A stretch of DNA of 49,674 bases from DATMGU01 sp035555315 (GTDB taxonomy: Bacteria > Pseudomonadota > Alphaproteobacteria > ATCC43930 > CGMCC-115725). Under the pieces are notes generated by a model that saw only the letters and a program-made list of their open reading frames with translations, was not told where the DNA came from and ran no database searches. Below, in pieces: positions 17,131 to 24,248 of this stretch (position 1 is its first letter; every line of letters begins with the position of its first letter). The position numbers and the translations under genes are program-made. The DNA lies in the NCBI GenBank assembly GCA_035555315.1, contig DATMGU010000080.1, positions 1 through 49,674 of the forward strand, written 5' to 3'.

Positions 17131-19746
17131 ATGAAACCGACCACAGGCGTTCCCGGCGGGCGACCGCGCCCCCCCTCCGGTCCTTGGACGTTCGCGGCGC
17201 TGCGCCTGCGGCTGGCGGCGGCGGCGCTGTATTGGGAACGTGGTTGGCCGGCGCTGTGGCCGGTCACCGCCTTGCTCGGCGGGTTTCTGGTGGTGGCGTT
17301 GTTCGACCTCTTGCCGGTGCTGCCGGGCTGGCTGCACAGCCTGGTGCTGATCGCCTGGGTCGCGGGCCTGGGCTGGGCGTTGTGGCATGCGCGGGGCGCC
17401 TTGGTCCTCCCGAACATCACGGCGGCGCGGCGTCGGTTGGAGCTGTCGAGCGGGCTGCTGCACCGGCCGCTCGCCGTGCTGGAGGATCGTCCGATCGACG
17501 GCGGCACCGATCCGGCGACCGCGGCCTTGTGGCAAGCGCACCGCCAGCGGATGGCCGAGGCGGCCGGCCGGCTCAGGATCGGCTGGCCGCGCGGCGGCCT
17601 CGCGCGGCGCGACCCTTGGGGCATCCGCGCCGCGCTGGGCCTGTTGCTGGTGATCGGCGCGGTCGGGTCCTGGGGCGATGGCAGCGCTCGTCTGCGGCGC
17701 GCCTTGACACCCAGCTTCGAGAGATCCGGCGCGGCGGCGGCGGTTACCCTCGATCTTTGGGTGACGCCGCCCGATTATACCGGCTTGCCGCCGATGTTCT
17801 TGAGCGGTCTCGGCGCACCAGGCAAATCCGGGCCGTCGCCACTGGGGGGCGCGACTCAGGCCGGGGGTACGACTCAGGCCGGGGACCAGGGCGGTGTGGT
17901 CCAGGTACCGGTCGGCAGCACCGTGCTGGCCCAGGTGCATGGCGGCGACACGCTGCCCAAGCTCTCGATCGACACCCATTCGACGGATTTCACCAAGCTC
18001 GATGGCGGCGAGTACAAGGTCACCGCCACCTTGACCGAGGGGCATCGGCTGGGCATCAGCCAGGCCGGCAGCATCCTCGGCAAATGGCCGATCGCGATCA
18101 TCCCCGACAAACCGCCGACGATCGAATTCGCGCAGCCACCCTCGGCGACGCCGCGCGCCGCACTCCGCCTCGACTATGTCGCGACCGACGATTACGGCAT
18201 CGCCGCGGCGAAGGCGGTGATCCGCCTGGTCGGCCATCCCGAGGCACCGCCGCTGGAGCTGCCGCTAACCCTGCCGGGCCCCAATTTGCGTCAGGCCAAG
18301 AGCACCGGCTATCAGGACCTCACGGCACATCTTTGGGCCGGTTTGCCGGTCGAGATCCGGCTGGTGGCGACCGACGCGATCGACCAGCAAGGCACCAGCG
18401 CGCCGGCGACGATGAAACTGCCGGAGCGTAAATTCAACAACCCCTTGGCCAAGGCTCTGGTCGATCAGCGGCGCCTGCTGACGACCAACCCCGACCAGCG
18501 GGACGTGGTCGCCGAGACGATCTTCGACCTGTCGCATCAGAGCGGGTTGTTCCATGACGATGTGGTGGCGTTCTTGGGCATGCGCACCGCGTTCGACCGG
18601 CTGATGTTGGACCAGACGCCCGCCGCCATACCCCCGGTGCAGGAGGTGTTGTGGGAGACCGCGCTGCGCATCGAGGACGGCAACGTTCCGCAGGCGCAAC
18701 GCAGCCTGCGGGAGGCGCAGCAGGCGCTTCAGGACGCCCTCGCGCGGAACGCCCCGGATCAGGAAATCGAGCGCCTGATGGCCGATCTGCAACGGGCGAT
18801 CGATCAATATCTGAAATCGCTGGCGGAAACCCAGCAGCGCGATGGCCAACAGGACCAGCAGGGCAAGCAGCAGCCGATCGATCCATCGCGGATGCTGACC
18901 CAGCAGGATTTGCAGAAGATGATGGATCGCGCCCGCGATCTTGCCCGGTCGGGCGCCCGCGATGCCGCGAAGCAGGCCTTGGCGCAATTGCAGAATCTGC
19001 TGGAAAACCTGCGCGCGGCGACGCCTGGCGAGATGCAGGCGGGCAATCAGGGCCGCCAGATGATGCGCGCCATGCAGGACCTGCAGCGCCGTCAGCAACA
19101 ATTGCTCGACCGCAGCTACCGTCAAGCGATGCGCGGGCAACCGGGCCAGCAGGGGGGGCAGCCGCAACCGGGCCAGGGCCAACCAGGACAGGGCCAACCA
19201 GGACAGGGCCAGCAGGGGCAATCAGGACAAGGCCAGTCCGGTCAAGGCCAGGGCGATCTCGCCGGACAGCAGGAAGCGCTGCGTCGCGAATTGGGCGAGA
19301 TGATGCGTCAGTTGGGTGATGGGTCCGGTGATATCCCGCAGGCGTTCGGCCGTGCGGAACGGGCGATGCGTGACGCGGCCGAGGCGCTGGGCCGCGGCGA
19401 TCCCGGCAATGCGGTCAATCCGCAGGGCCAGGCGCTCGACCAGTTGCAACAGGCGACGAGGGCGCTCGCCGACCAAATGCAGCAGCAGATGGGCAACGAC
19501 AATGGCAACGGCACCAGCGATCCCCGCGACGGGCCAGACCGCGCCGATGCCGGGCAGCGGCGCGACCCGCTCGGCCGGACTTTGCCGGGCCAGGGGATGT
19601 ATGACAAAGGCGACGTGCAGATCCCCGCGCAGGTCGAGATGCAGCGCAGCCGGGAGATTCTCGACGAGTTGCGTCGTCGCGCCGGCGATCGGGAACGGCC
19701 GGCGGAAGAACGCGACTACATCGATCGGCTGCTGAAGCGGTTTTAG
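17131..19746 (+). CDS. DUF4175/TIGR02302 family large membrane protein
   Basis: An 871-residue protein with hydrophobic segments near residues 40-90 and 165-185, a long extracytoplasmic region, and a C-terminal third very rich in Gln, Asp and Gly with helical stretches. This is the TIGR02302/DUF4175 pattern, common in alphaproteobacteria after lysA and of unknown function. The start at 17131 has AAGGAGG just upstream; an in-frame ATG at 17050 lies inside lysA. Two stretches of short tandem DNA repeats lie inside the gene. Confidence 0.85.
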   Translation: MKPTTGVPGGRPRPPSGPWTFAALRLRLAAAALYWERGWPALWPVTALLGGFLVVALFDLLPVLPGWLHSLVLIAWVAGLGWALWHARGALVLPNITAARRRLELSSGLLHRPLAVLEDRPIDGGTDPATAALWQAHRQRMAEAAGRLRIGWPRGGLARRDPWGIRAALGLLLVIGAVGSWGDGSARLRRALTPSFERSGAAAAVTLDLWVTPPDYTGLPPMFLSGLGAPGKSGPSPLGGATQAGGTTQAGDQGGVVQVPVGSTVLAQVHGGDTLPKLSIDTHSTDFTKLDGGEYKVTATLTEGHRLGISQAGSILGKWPIAIIPDKPPTIEFAQPPSATPRAALRLDYVATDDYGIAAAKAVIRLVGHPEAPPLELPLTLPGPNLRQAKSTGYQDLTAHLWAGLPVEIRLVATDAIDQQGTSAPATMKLPERKFNNPLAKALVDQRRLLTTNPDQRDVVAETIFDLSHQSGLFHDDVVAFLGMRTAFDRLMLDQTPAAIPPVQEVLWETALRIEDGNVPQAQRSLREAQQALQDALARNAPDQEIERLMADLQRAIDQYLKSLAETQQRDGQQDQQGKQQPIDPSRMLTQQDLQKMMDRARDLARSGARDAAKQALAQLQNLLENLRAATPGEMQAGNQGRQMMRAMQDLQRRQQQLLDRSYRQAMRGQPGQQGGQPQPGQGQPGQGQPGQGQQGQSGQGQSGQGQGDLAGQQEALRRELGEMMRQLGDGSGDIPQAFGRAERAMRDAAEALGRGDPGNAVNPQGQALDQLQQATRALADQMQQQMGNDNGNGTSDPRDGPDRADAGQRRDPLGRTLPGQGMYDKGDVQIPAQVEMQRSREILDELRRRAGDRERPAEERDYIDRLLKRF
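17852..17887 (+). repeat. Tandem 18-bp duplication within the DUF4175 gene
   Basis: CGACTCAGGCCGGGGGTA at 17852-17869 is repeated almost exactly at 17870-17887 (CGACTCAGGCCGGGGACC). It encodes a repeated Thr-Gln-Ala-Gly unit in a Gly-rich loop. Confidence 0.85.
19171..19245 (+). repeat. Five 15-bp repeats encoding Gly-Gln-rich pentapeptides
   Basis: Five adjacent 15-base units (19171, 19186, 19201, 19216, 19231) of the form GGACAGGGCCAACCA, progressively degenerate, encode GQGQP, GQGQP, GQGQQ, GQSGQ and GQSGQ. The first two are nearly identical. Copy number could change without shifting the frame. Confidence 0.9.
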
Positions 19747-19753
19747 CGGCCGG

Positions 19754-20407
19754 TTATTCCGTGCTGCCGAACACCACGGACGCGGCGCTGGCCTCGGTCG
19801 GCGGATCGGTGATCGTCGTTTCGAACGGCGTCGCCTCGCCGGGCATCAACTGGTCGCGGGCAGGGGATACGGTGGTCGACTGCAACTCGTGATCATTGGC
19901 ATTGCGCAGGATGACGCGCAGCCGCGGCACCGGGCGCATGCTGTTCGAGGTGTTGATCACCTCGCCGCCGACCACCAGGGCCTGAACGCCCTCTTTCCTG
20001 GTGCGCGCCGTGGTGATGTTGCGGATCTCCAGGCCGAAGCCGGTTTGCTCCATCGGCATGCCCAGCCCCGCGTATAGGCGGGCGGCGGGCGGCCATGCCG
20101 CGGCGATTTGGCGGCGTTCCAGCAGCGCGCCGGCCGCGATGGCGAAGACGATCACGATCAGCGCGATCCAGACAAGCCCCGTCCACCGCAGCGAGCGCTT
20201 CGCGGGGATCACCGCCGGCATGTAGCTGGGACGAACCCGGTCGGTATCGAGCGACGTCATGGCGGTGGCCGGATACGCCGTATCCTCGATCGGAATCTGA
20301 TGCCATTGATGAGCGCAATTGGCGCAGCGCACGGTTCGCCCTGAGGGACCGAGCGCATTCGCGTCTACGAGGTAGCGGGTGCCACAGGCCTGACAGCTAA
20401 GGATCAT
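19754..20407 (-). CDS. MJ0042-type zinc-ribbon protein with DUF3426 domain
   Basis: A 217-residue protein: N-terminal zinc ribbon (CQACGTRYLV ... VRCANCAHQW), a linker, one membrane helix near residues 75-95 (WTGLVWIALIVIVFAIAAGALL), and a C-terminal extracytoplasmic DUF3426 domain. The cytoplasmic zinc ribbon tethered to a periplasmic domain suggests signalling or regulation, but function is unknown. It is divergent from ftsE and convergent with the DUF4175 gene. Confidence 0.88.
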   Translation of the reverse strand: MILSCQACGTRYLVDANALGPSGRTVRCANCAHQWHQIPIEDTAYPATAMTSLDTDRVRPSYMPAVIPAKRSLRWTGLVWIALIVIVFAIAAGALLERRQIAAAWPPAARLYAGLGMPMEQTGFGLEIRNITTARTRKEGVQALVVGGEVINTSNSMRPVPRLRVILRNANDHELQSTTVSPARDQLMPGEATPFETTITDPPTEASAASVVFGSTE

Positions 20408-20643
20408 TTGTCACAGATGGAATAAGGTAATTTCGTTATAGGCGGCGGGGGTGGCCGGGCGCAAGGATGGACAGCTGTGCCCGTCCGACTGATGTCGCGG
20501 CCGGGTACGCGGGCCCGGCGCGGTTGCGGCCCGCGAGGCGCATCGCTAAGAACAGGGGTCGTCCCGCCGACGCCGCGATCCGGCCGGTGGGCGCCGGTTC
20601 CACGCCGCGCCGGCCGGCGCTCGCAATCCATGGGCAGAGGGCT
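20408..20643. other. Divergent intergenic region before ftsE
   Basis: Lies between the zinc-ribbon gene and ftsE. A TATAAC close to the zinc-ribbon start (minus strand, about 20436-20441) resembles a -10 box but lacks a clear -35. The rest is GC-rich, with an open frame that continues into ftsE but has no FtsE homology. Confidence 0.4.
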
Positions 20644-21342
20644 GTGAAGACGAGCGATTCCGTGGTCCGGTTTGAAAATGTCGGCATGCGATATGGCTCG
20701 GGGTCGGAGGTCCTGCGCGATATTTCCATGACGCTGGAGCCGGGCTCGTTTCACTTCCTGACCGGGCCGAGCGGCGCCGGCAAGTCGTCTTTGCTGCGCC
20801 TCATGTACCTCGCGGAGCGGCCGACGCGAGGGGGTATCAGCCTGTTCGGCCGATCGGTCGCGGCCACGCCGCGCGCTGAACTCTGGACGATTCGCCGCCG
20901 AATCGGCGTGGTGTTTCAGGACTTCCGGCTGATCGAGCATCTCTCGGCGCTCGATAACGTGGCGCTGCCCCTGCGGGTCGCCGGCCGTCCCGAAGACCAG
21001 ATCCGTGCCCATGTCGGCGATCTCCTGGCCTGGGTCGGCCTCGCCGATCATCTCAATGCGCGTCCGCCGACCCTGTCGGGCGGTCAACAGCAACGCGTGG
21101 CGATCGCCCGGGCGGTGATCACCCGCCCCAGCCTGTTGCTGGCCGACGAGCCGACTGGCAATGTCGACGACGCCATCGCCAGCCGTCTGCTGCATTTGTT
21201 CGAAGAGCTGAATCGGTTGGGAACCACGATCATCATCGCCACGCATAACCGGCAGTTGATGGAACAGTTCCCCCATCCCGAGCTGCATCTCGATGCCGGC
21301 ACCTTGAGCTGGCACCGGCCGATCGATGCTGGTTTCGAATGA
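20644..21342 (+). CDS. ftsE: Cell-division ABC transporter ATP-binding protein FtsE
   Basis: The 232-residue ATPase of the FtsEX complex, which regulates cell-wall hydrolases at the septum. Walker A GPSGAGKS, signature LSGGQQQRVAIARA, and Walker B LLLADEPTGNVD are intact; a His-loop lies in IIATHNRQLM. The GTG at 20644 is chosen because the preceding open frame is not FtsE-like. It overlaps ftsX by 4 bases. Confidence 0.93.
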   Translation: MKTSDSVVRFENVGMRYGSGSEVLRDISMTLEPGSFHFLTGPSGAGKSSLLRLMYLAERPTRGGISLFGRSVAATPRAELWTIRRRIGVVFQDFRLIEHLSALDNVALPLRVAGRPEDQIRAHVGDLLAWVGLADHLNARPPTLSGGQQQRVAIARAVITRPSLLLADEPTGNVDDAIASRLLHLFEELNRLGTTIIIATHNRQLMEQFPHPELHLDAGTLSWHRPIDAGFE

Positions 21343-22415
21343 AAGGATGGCCGCCTGCCCGACCTCCCGTCGCCGCCGCGACCCTGGTGCCGCGTCCGCC
21401 CGTGAAGGGACCGGGCGGGCCGTCGCCGGCCGATCCAGCGGTCGTGGCCAAGCGCCCGGCAGCGGCCGCCAAGCCGCCGACCCGGCCGGCACGGTCGCTG
21501 TTTCAACGGCGGCAGACCGATCTGCCGCTGCAGCGCGATGGCACCGGCCGGTTTTTGCCCTGGGTGATCGCGCTGATGGTCTATCTGGCGGGGCTGGCGA
21601 TCGCTATGGGGATCGCCTTCGATGGCGCGATCGACCGGTGGAACCGGGGAATGGCCGGGACCGTGACGGTGCAGCTGCCCCGTCCGGTGGCGCAGAGCCC
21701 ATCCAAGGCGCCGAACGCCTCCAAGGGAGCCTCGGTCGATGCCGTGCTGGCCCTGCTGCGCGCGACGCCTGGTATCGCCTCCGCCCAGCTGCTCGATCAA
21801 AAGGCGCAGGCGGCTCTGCTCGAGCCCTGGCTGGGTGCCAATATCGATCTAGACCTGCTGCCGGTACCGGCGCTGGTCGATGTGCGATTGACCGATGGGG
21901 CGGCACTCGACAAGGCGGCCTTGAGCGGTAGCCTCGCATCGGTCTATCCCGGCGCCGTGGTCGAGGATAACGGTCAATGGCTCGACCGGTTGATGCGCGT
22001 CGCCGGCATCGCCGAGGGCGCTGCCATCGTGACGGTGCTGTTGATCGGCGGTGCCGCTGTCTTGACGGTGGTGTTCACCACGCGCACGGGCTTGCTGATT
22101 CACGCCGCGGTCATCGAATTGCTCCATGTCATGGGCGCGCGGGACAGTTATATCGCCCGGCAATTCCAATGGCATGCGTTCGGGTTGGCGCTGCGGGGCG
22201 GGCTGCTCGGTTTCGGTGCGGCGGCGGTGACGCTGCTGGCGTTGAGCTGGGCCGGTGCGGTGGCCGGCGTGCTCGCCGACTCGCCGGCGCTGCCGCCTTT
22301 CTACCTGCCGCCGATCGGCTGGTTGGCCCTGGCGGCCTTGCCGCCGATGGTCGGCCTGATCGGTCTGGTGACGGCGCGGATCACCGTCCTGCGCAGCTTG
22401 GCCAAGATGCCGTGA
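21339..22415 (+). CDS. ftsX: Cell-division protein FtsX (permease)
   Basis: A 358-residue FtsX: a Pro/Ala-rich cytoplasmic N-terminus, a first membrane helix (FLPWVIALMVYLAGLAIAMG), a periplasmic loop, then three helices at the C-terminal half. It pairs with FtsE to signal across the membrane to peptidoglycan amidases. The N-terminal extension of about 60 residues is longer than in E. coli and low in complexity. Confidence 0.9.
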   Translation: MKGWPPARPPVAAATLVPRPPVKGPGGPSPADPAVVAKRPAAAAKPPTRPARSLFQRRQTDLPLQRDGTGRFLPWVIALMVYLAGLAIAMGIAFDGAIDRWNRGMAGTVTVQLPRPVAQSPSKAPNASKGASVDAVLALLRATPGIASAQLLDQKAQAALLEPWLGANIDLDLLPVPALVDVRLTDGAALDKAALSGSLASVYPGAVVEDNGQWLDRLMRVAGIAEGAAIVTVLLIGGAAVLTVVFTTRTGLLIHAAVIELLHVMGARDSYIARQFQWHAFGLALRGGLLGFGAAAVTLLALSWAGAVAGVLADSPALPPFYLPPIGWLALAALPPMVGLIGLVTARITVLRSLAKMP

Positions 22416-22470
22416 GCACACCTCGATATGACGTCCAGCCGCCTGATATTCTGTCCACCGGGGCGTCGTC

Positions 22471-23082
22471 GTGATGCGTCGCACCGCTTTGCTCCTCCTT
22501 ATCCTCGGCGGTGCGTGGGCGGTGGGATTGGGCTGGTTCGTGGCCGTGATGGAGGCGGGGGTCGTCGACACGACGACGCCGACCGATGCCATCGTCGTGC
22601 TGACCGGCGGCAGCCGCCGGATCGAGAGTGGTCTTCATCTTCTGGTCGGCGGCAAGGCGAAGAAGCTGTTCATTTCGGGTGTCCACCAAGGTGTCGAGAC
22701 GGCCGAGATGCTGAAGCTGTCGCGCGATACGCCGCAATGGGTCGCCTGCTGCGTGGTGCTGGGGCATGCCGCCGACAATACCGTGGGCAACGCGGTGGAG
22801 ACGGCCGCATGGTTGCGGCAAGAGGATTATCGGAGCATCCGTCTGGTCACGGCCAACTATCACATGCCGCGCGCCTTGTTGGAGTTCAGCCGAGTGCTGC
22901 CTGATGTCACGGTGATCGCCAACCCGGTCGTCCCCGAAGGCGTGCGGCAGGATCCCTGGTGGGCCTGGCGCGGGCCGGTCTATCTGATCGTCGTCGAATA
23001 CACCAAATATCTGGTGGCACTGGCCCGGCCGTTATTGCCCAGCAATCCGCTGCGCGATTCGGGTGGGGGCGATCCGGTATGA
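22471..23082 (+). CDS. YdcF family (DUF218) protein
   Basis: A 203-residue inner-membrane protein with one N-terminal helix (residues about 4-25) and a DUF218 domain: DAIVVLTGGSRRIESGLHLL, KLFISGVHQG, NAVETAAWL, and VTANYHMPRALLEF. Relatives (YdcF, SanA, ElyC) affect envelope integrity. It starts at GTG 22471 or ATG 22474. The position between ftsX and plsC fits an envelope role. Confidence 0.88.
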   Translation: MMRRTALLLLILGGAWAVGLGWFVAVMEAGVVDTTTPTDAIVVLTGGSRRIESGLHLLVGGKAKKLFISGVHQGVETAEMLKLSRDTPQWVACCVVLGHAADNTVGNAVETAAWLRQEDYRSIRLVTANYHMPRALLEFSRVLPDVTVIANPVVPEGVRQDPWWAWRGPVYLIVVEYTKYLVALARPLLPSNPLRDSGGGDPV

Positions 23083-23134
23083 TGTGCCGTCTGCGAAGCC
23101 GGATACGGTCAAGTTTGGGTATGGGGCTAGGCGG

Positions 23135-23896
23135 ATGACCACGCTGCGCGCATTGATCTTCAACCTGGGCGTCTATTTCTGGACGACCGCGGTGGGGATG
23201 ACCGGGCTACCGGTCATGGTGCTGCCGAGGCGCTTCGTGGTGCCGTTCTGCCGGTTCTGGGCAGCGGGCCTATTGACCTGGCTGCGCCTCACCGTCGGGC
23301 TCACCCACGAGATAATCGGTCGTGAAAACCTGCCGAGCGGCCCGTATATCCTGGCGGTGAAGCATCAATCCGCGTGGGACACGCTCATCCTGAATGTGCT
23401 GATCCACGATCCGGCGATCGTGTGCAAGCGGGAGCTGCTCTGGGTTCCCGTGCTCGGTTGGTACTTGGCGAAATCCGGGGTTATCGCGATCGATCGCGAC
23501 TCGGGCGCCCGGGCGTTGAAGCTGCTGCTGACCAGGTCCCGCGCGGTGGTCGCCGAGGGCCGGCCGATCGCGATCTTTCCGGAGGGAACCCGGGCACCGG
23601 TCGGGGTGACGTTGCCATTCCAGGCCGGCGTCGGCGCGCTGTACGGTCTGCTCGATGTGCCGATCGTCCCGGTGGCGCTCAATTCCGGGCTCTTCTGGGG
23701 CCGGCGGGCCTTCCTCAAACTGCCCGGCCGCATCACCGTGGATATTCGCCCGGTGATCCCACCCGGGCTCAATCGGCGCGTCGCCATGGCACGGCTGGAG
23801 GCGGAAATCCGAACCGCCACCGACCGGTTGGTGGCACAGCATCATGACATCGCGGCGGCGGCGACGGCCAAACCCGATGGCACCGAAACCGGCTGA
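23135..23896 (+). CDS. plsC: 1-acyl-sn-glycerol-3-phosphate acyltransferase
   Basis: PlsC acylates lysophosphatidic acid to phosphatidic acid. The acyltransferase motifs are clear: HX4D in KHQSAWD, FPEGTR, and VPVALNSG. Length is 253 residues with a hydrophobic N-terminus. The start at 23135 follows a GGCGG-type site; the longer frame to 23063 overlaps the YdcF gene. Confidence 0.92.
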   Translation: MTTLRALIFNLGVYFWTTAVGMTGLPVMVLPRRFVVPFCRFWAAGLLTWLRLTVGLTHEIIGRENLPSGPYILAVKHQSAWDTLILNVLIHDPAIVCKRELLWVPVLGWYLAKSGVIAIDRDSGARALKLLLTRSRAVVAEGRPIAIFPEGTRAPVGVTLPFQAGVGALYGLLDVPIVPVALNSGLFWGRRAFLKLPGRITVDIRPVIPPGLNRRVAMARLEAEIRTATDRLVAQHHDIAAAATAKPDGTETG

Positions 23897-23901
23897 CGGG
23901 C

Positions 23902-23922
23902 TGTGGATAACAATGTGGGTAA
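23902..23922 (-). promoter_or_regulatory. Pair of DnaA-box-like sites
   Basis: TGTGGATAA at 23902-23910 is the exact complement of the DnaA box TTATCCACA. Three bases later TGTGGGTAA (23914-23922) is the complement of TTACCCACA, one base off the consensus. Both point the same way and lie upstream of the nrdJ-type gene. Confidence 0.6.
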
Positions 23923-24026
23923 TTCATCCAGAACCGTGCCCGAGGCGGGGATGATCGGAAAAGTTCGAAATGCGGCAGCAGGTTGGACGGCTTTTTTGCC
24001 GATTTGAACAAAACAAGAACCGTCGC

Positions 24027-24054
24027 TTGACCGGCCGTCCTCGGATGGTAGGAT
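24027..24054 (+). promoter_or_regulatory. Candidate promoter of the ribonucleotide reductase gene
   Basis: TTGACC (24027-24032) and TAGGAT (24049-24054) are 16 bases apart. Transcription from here would give a leader of about 190 bases. Confidence 0.4.
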
Positions 24055-24112
24055 AACAGGGGCGATGGTTTCCATCGTCGGGTGACCGCGATCGGACTTC
24101 GTCTTCGGGAGG

Positions 24113-24154
24113 GCCGGCGATCTGCCGGAAAACGGCCACAGCCGGCGCTTTTTT
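24113..24154 (+). terminator. Terminator-like hairpin in the nrdJ leader
   Basis: GCCGGC (24113-24118) can pair with GCCGGC (24141-24146), enclosing an inner CCG-GAAAA-CGG hairpin; an alternative is CGGC-CACA-GCCG. A run of six T (24149-24154) follows. It may end transcription from plsC or act as an attenuator in the leader. Confidence 0.5.
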
Positions 24155-24248
24155 GGGCATTGGCCGAGGCTGAACGTGCGGTCCTTGGCCGATGGTGCCA
24201 TGATCCGGGTGTGACGCCGATGATTCGATGAGCTACCGAGGAGCCGCC

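Larger units (their letters stand above)
23897..24248 (+). other. Upstream and leader region of the ribonucleotide reductase gene
   Basis: About 350 bases without a gene. From left to right: two DnaA-box-like sites (23902-23922), a candidate promoter (24027-24054), a short perfect hairpin CGATGG-TTT-CCATCG (24063-24077), a terminator-like hairpin with six T (24113-24154), and GAGGAG (24238-24243) before the GTG start. I looked for a cobalamin riboswitch and an NrdR box and recognise neither. Confidence 0.6.

Noticed and set aside
17184..18431. 415-codon frame inside the DUF4175 gene
   Set aside because: Out-of-frame shadow; the true gene shows membrane helices and a ribosome binding site.
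20467..20643. N-terminal extension of FtsE
   Set aside because: The frame is open but has no resemblance to FtsE; the GTG at 20644 begins at the conserved domain.
23897..24248. Cobalamin riboswitch before the B12-dependent reductase
   Set aside because: GC-rich hairpins are present, but I do not find the conserved core or a good GCCACTG-type box.
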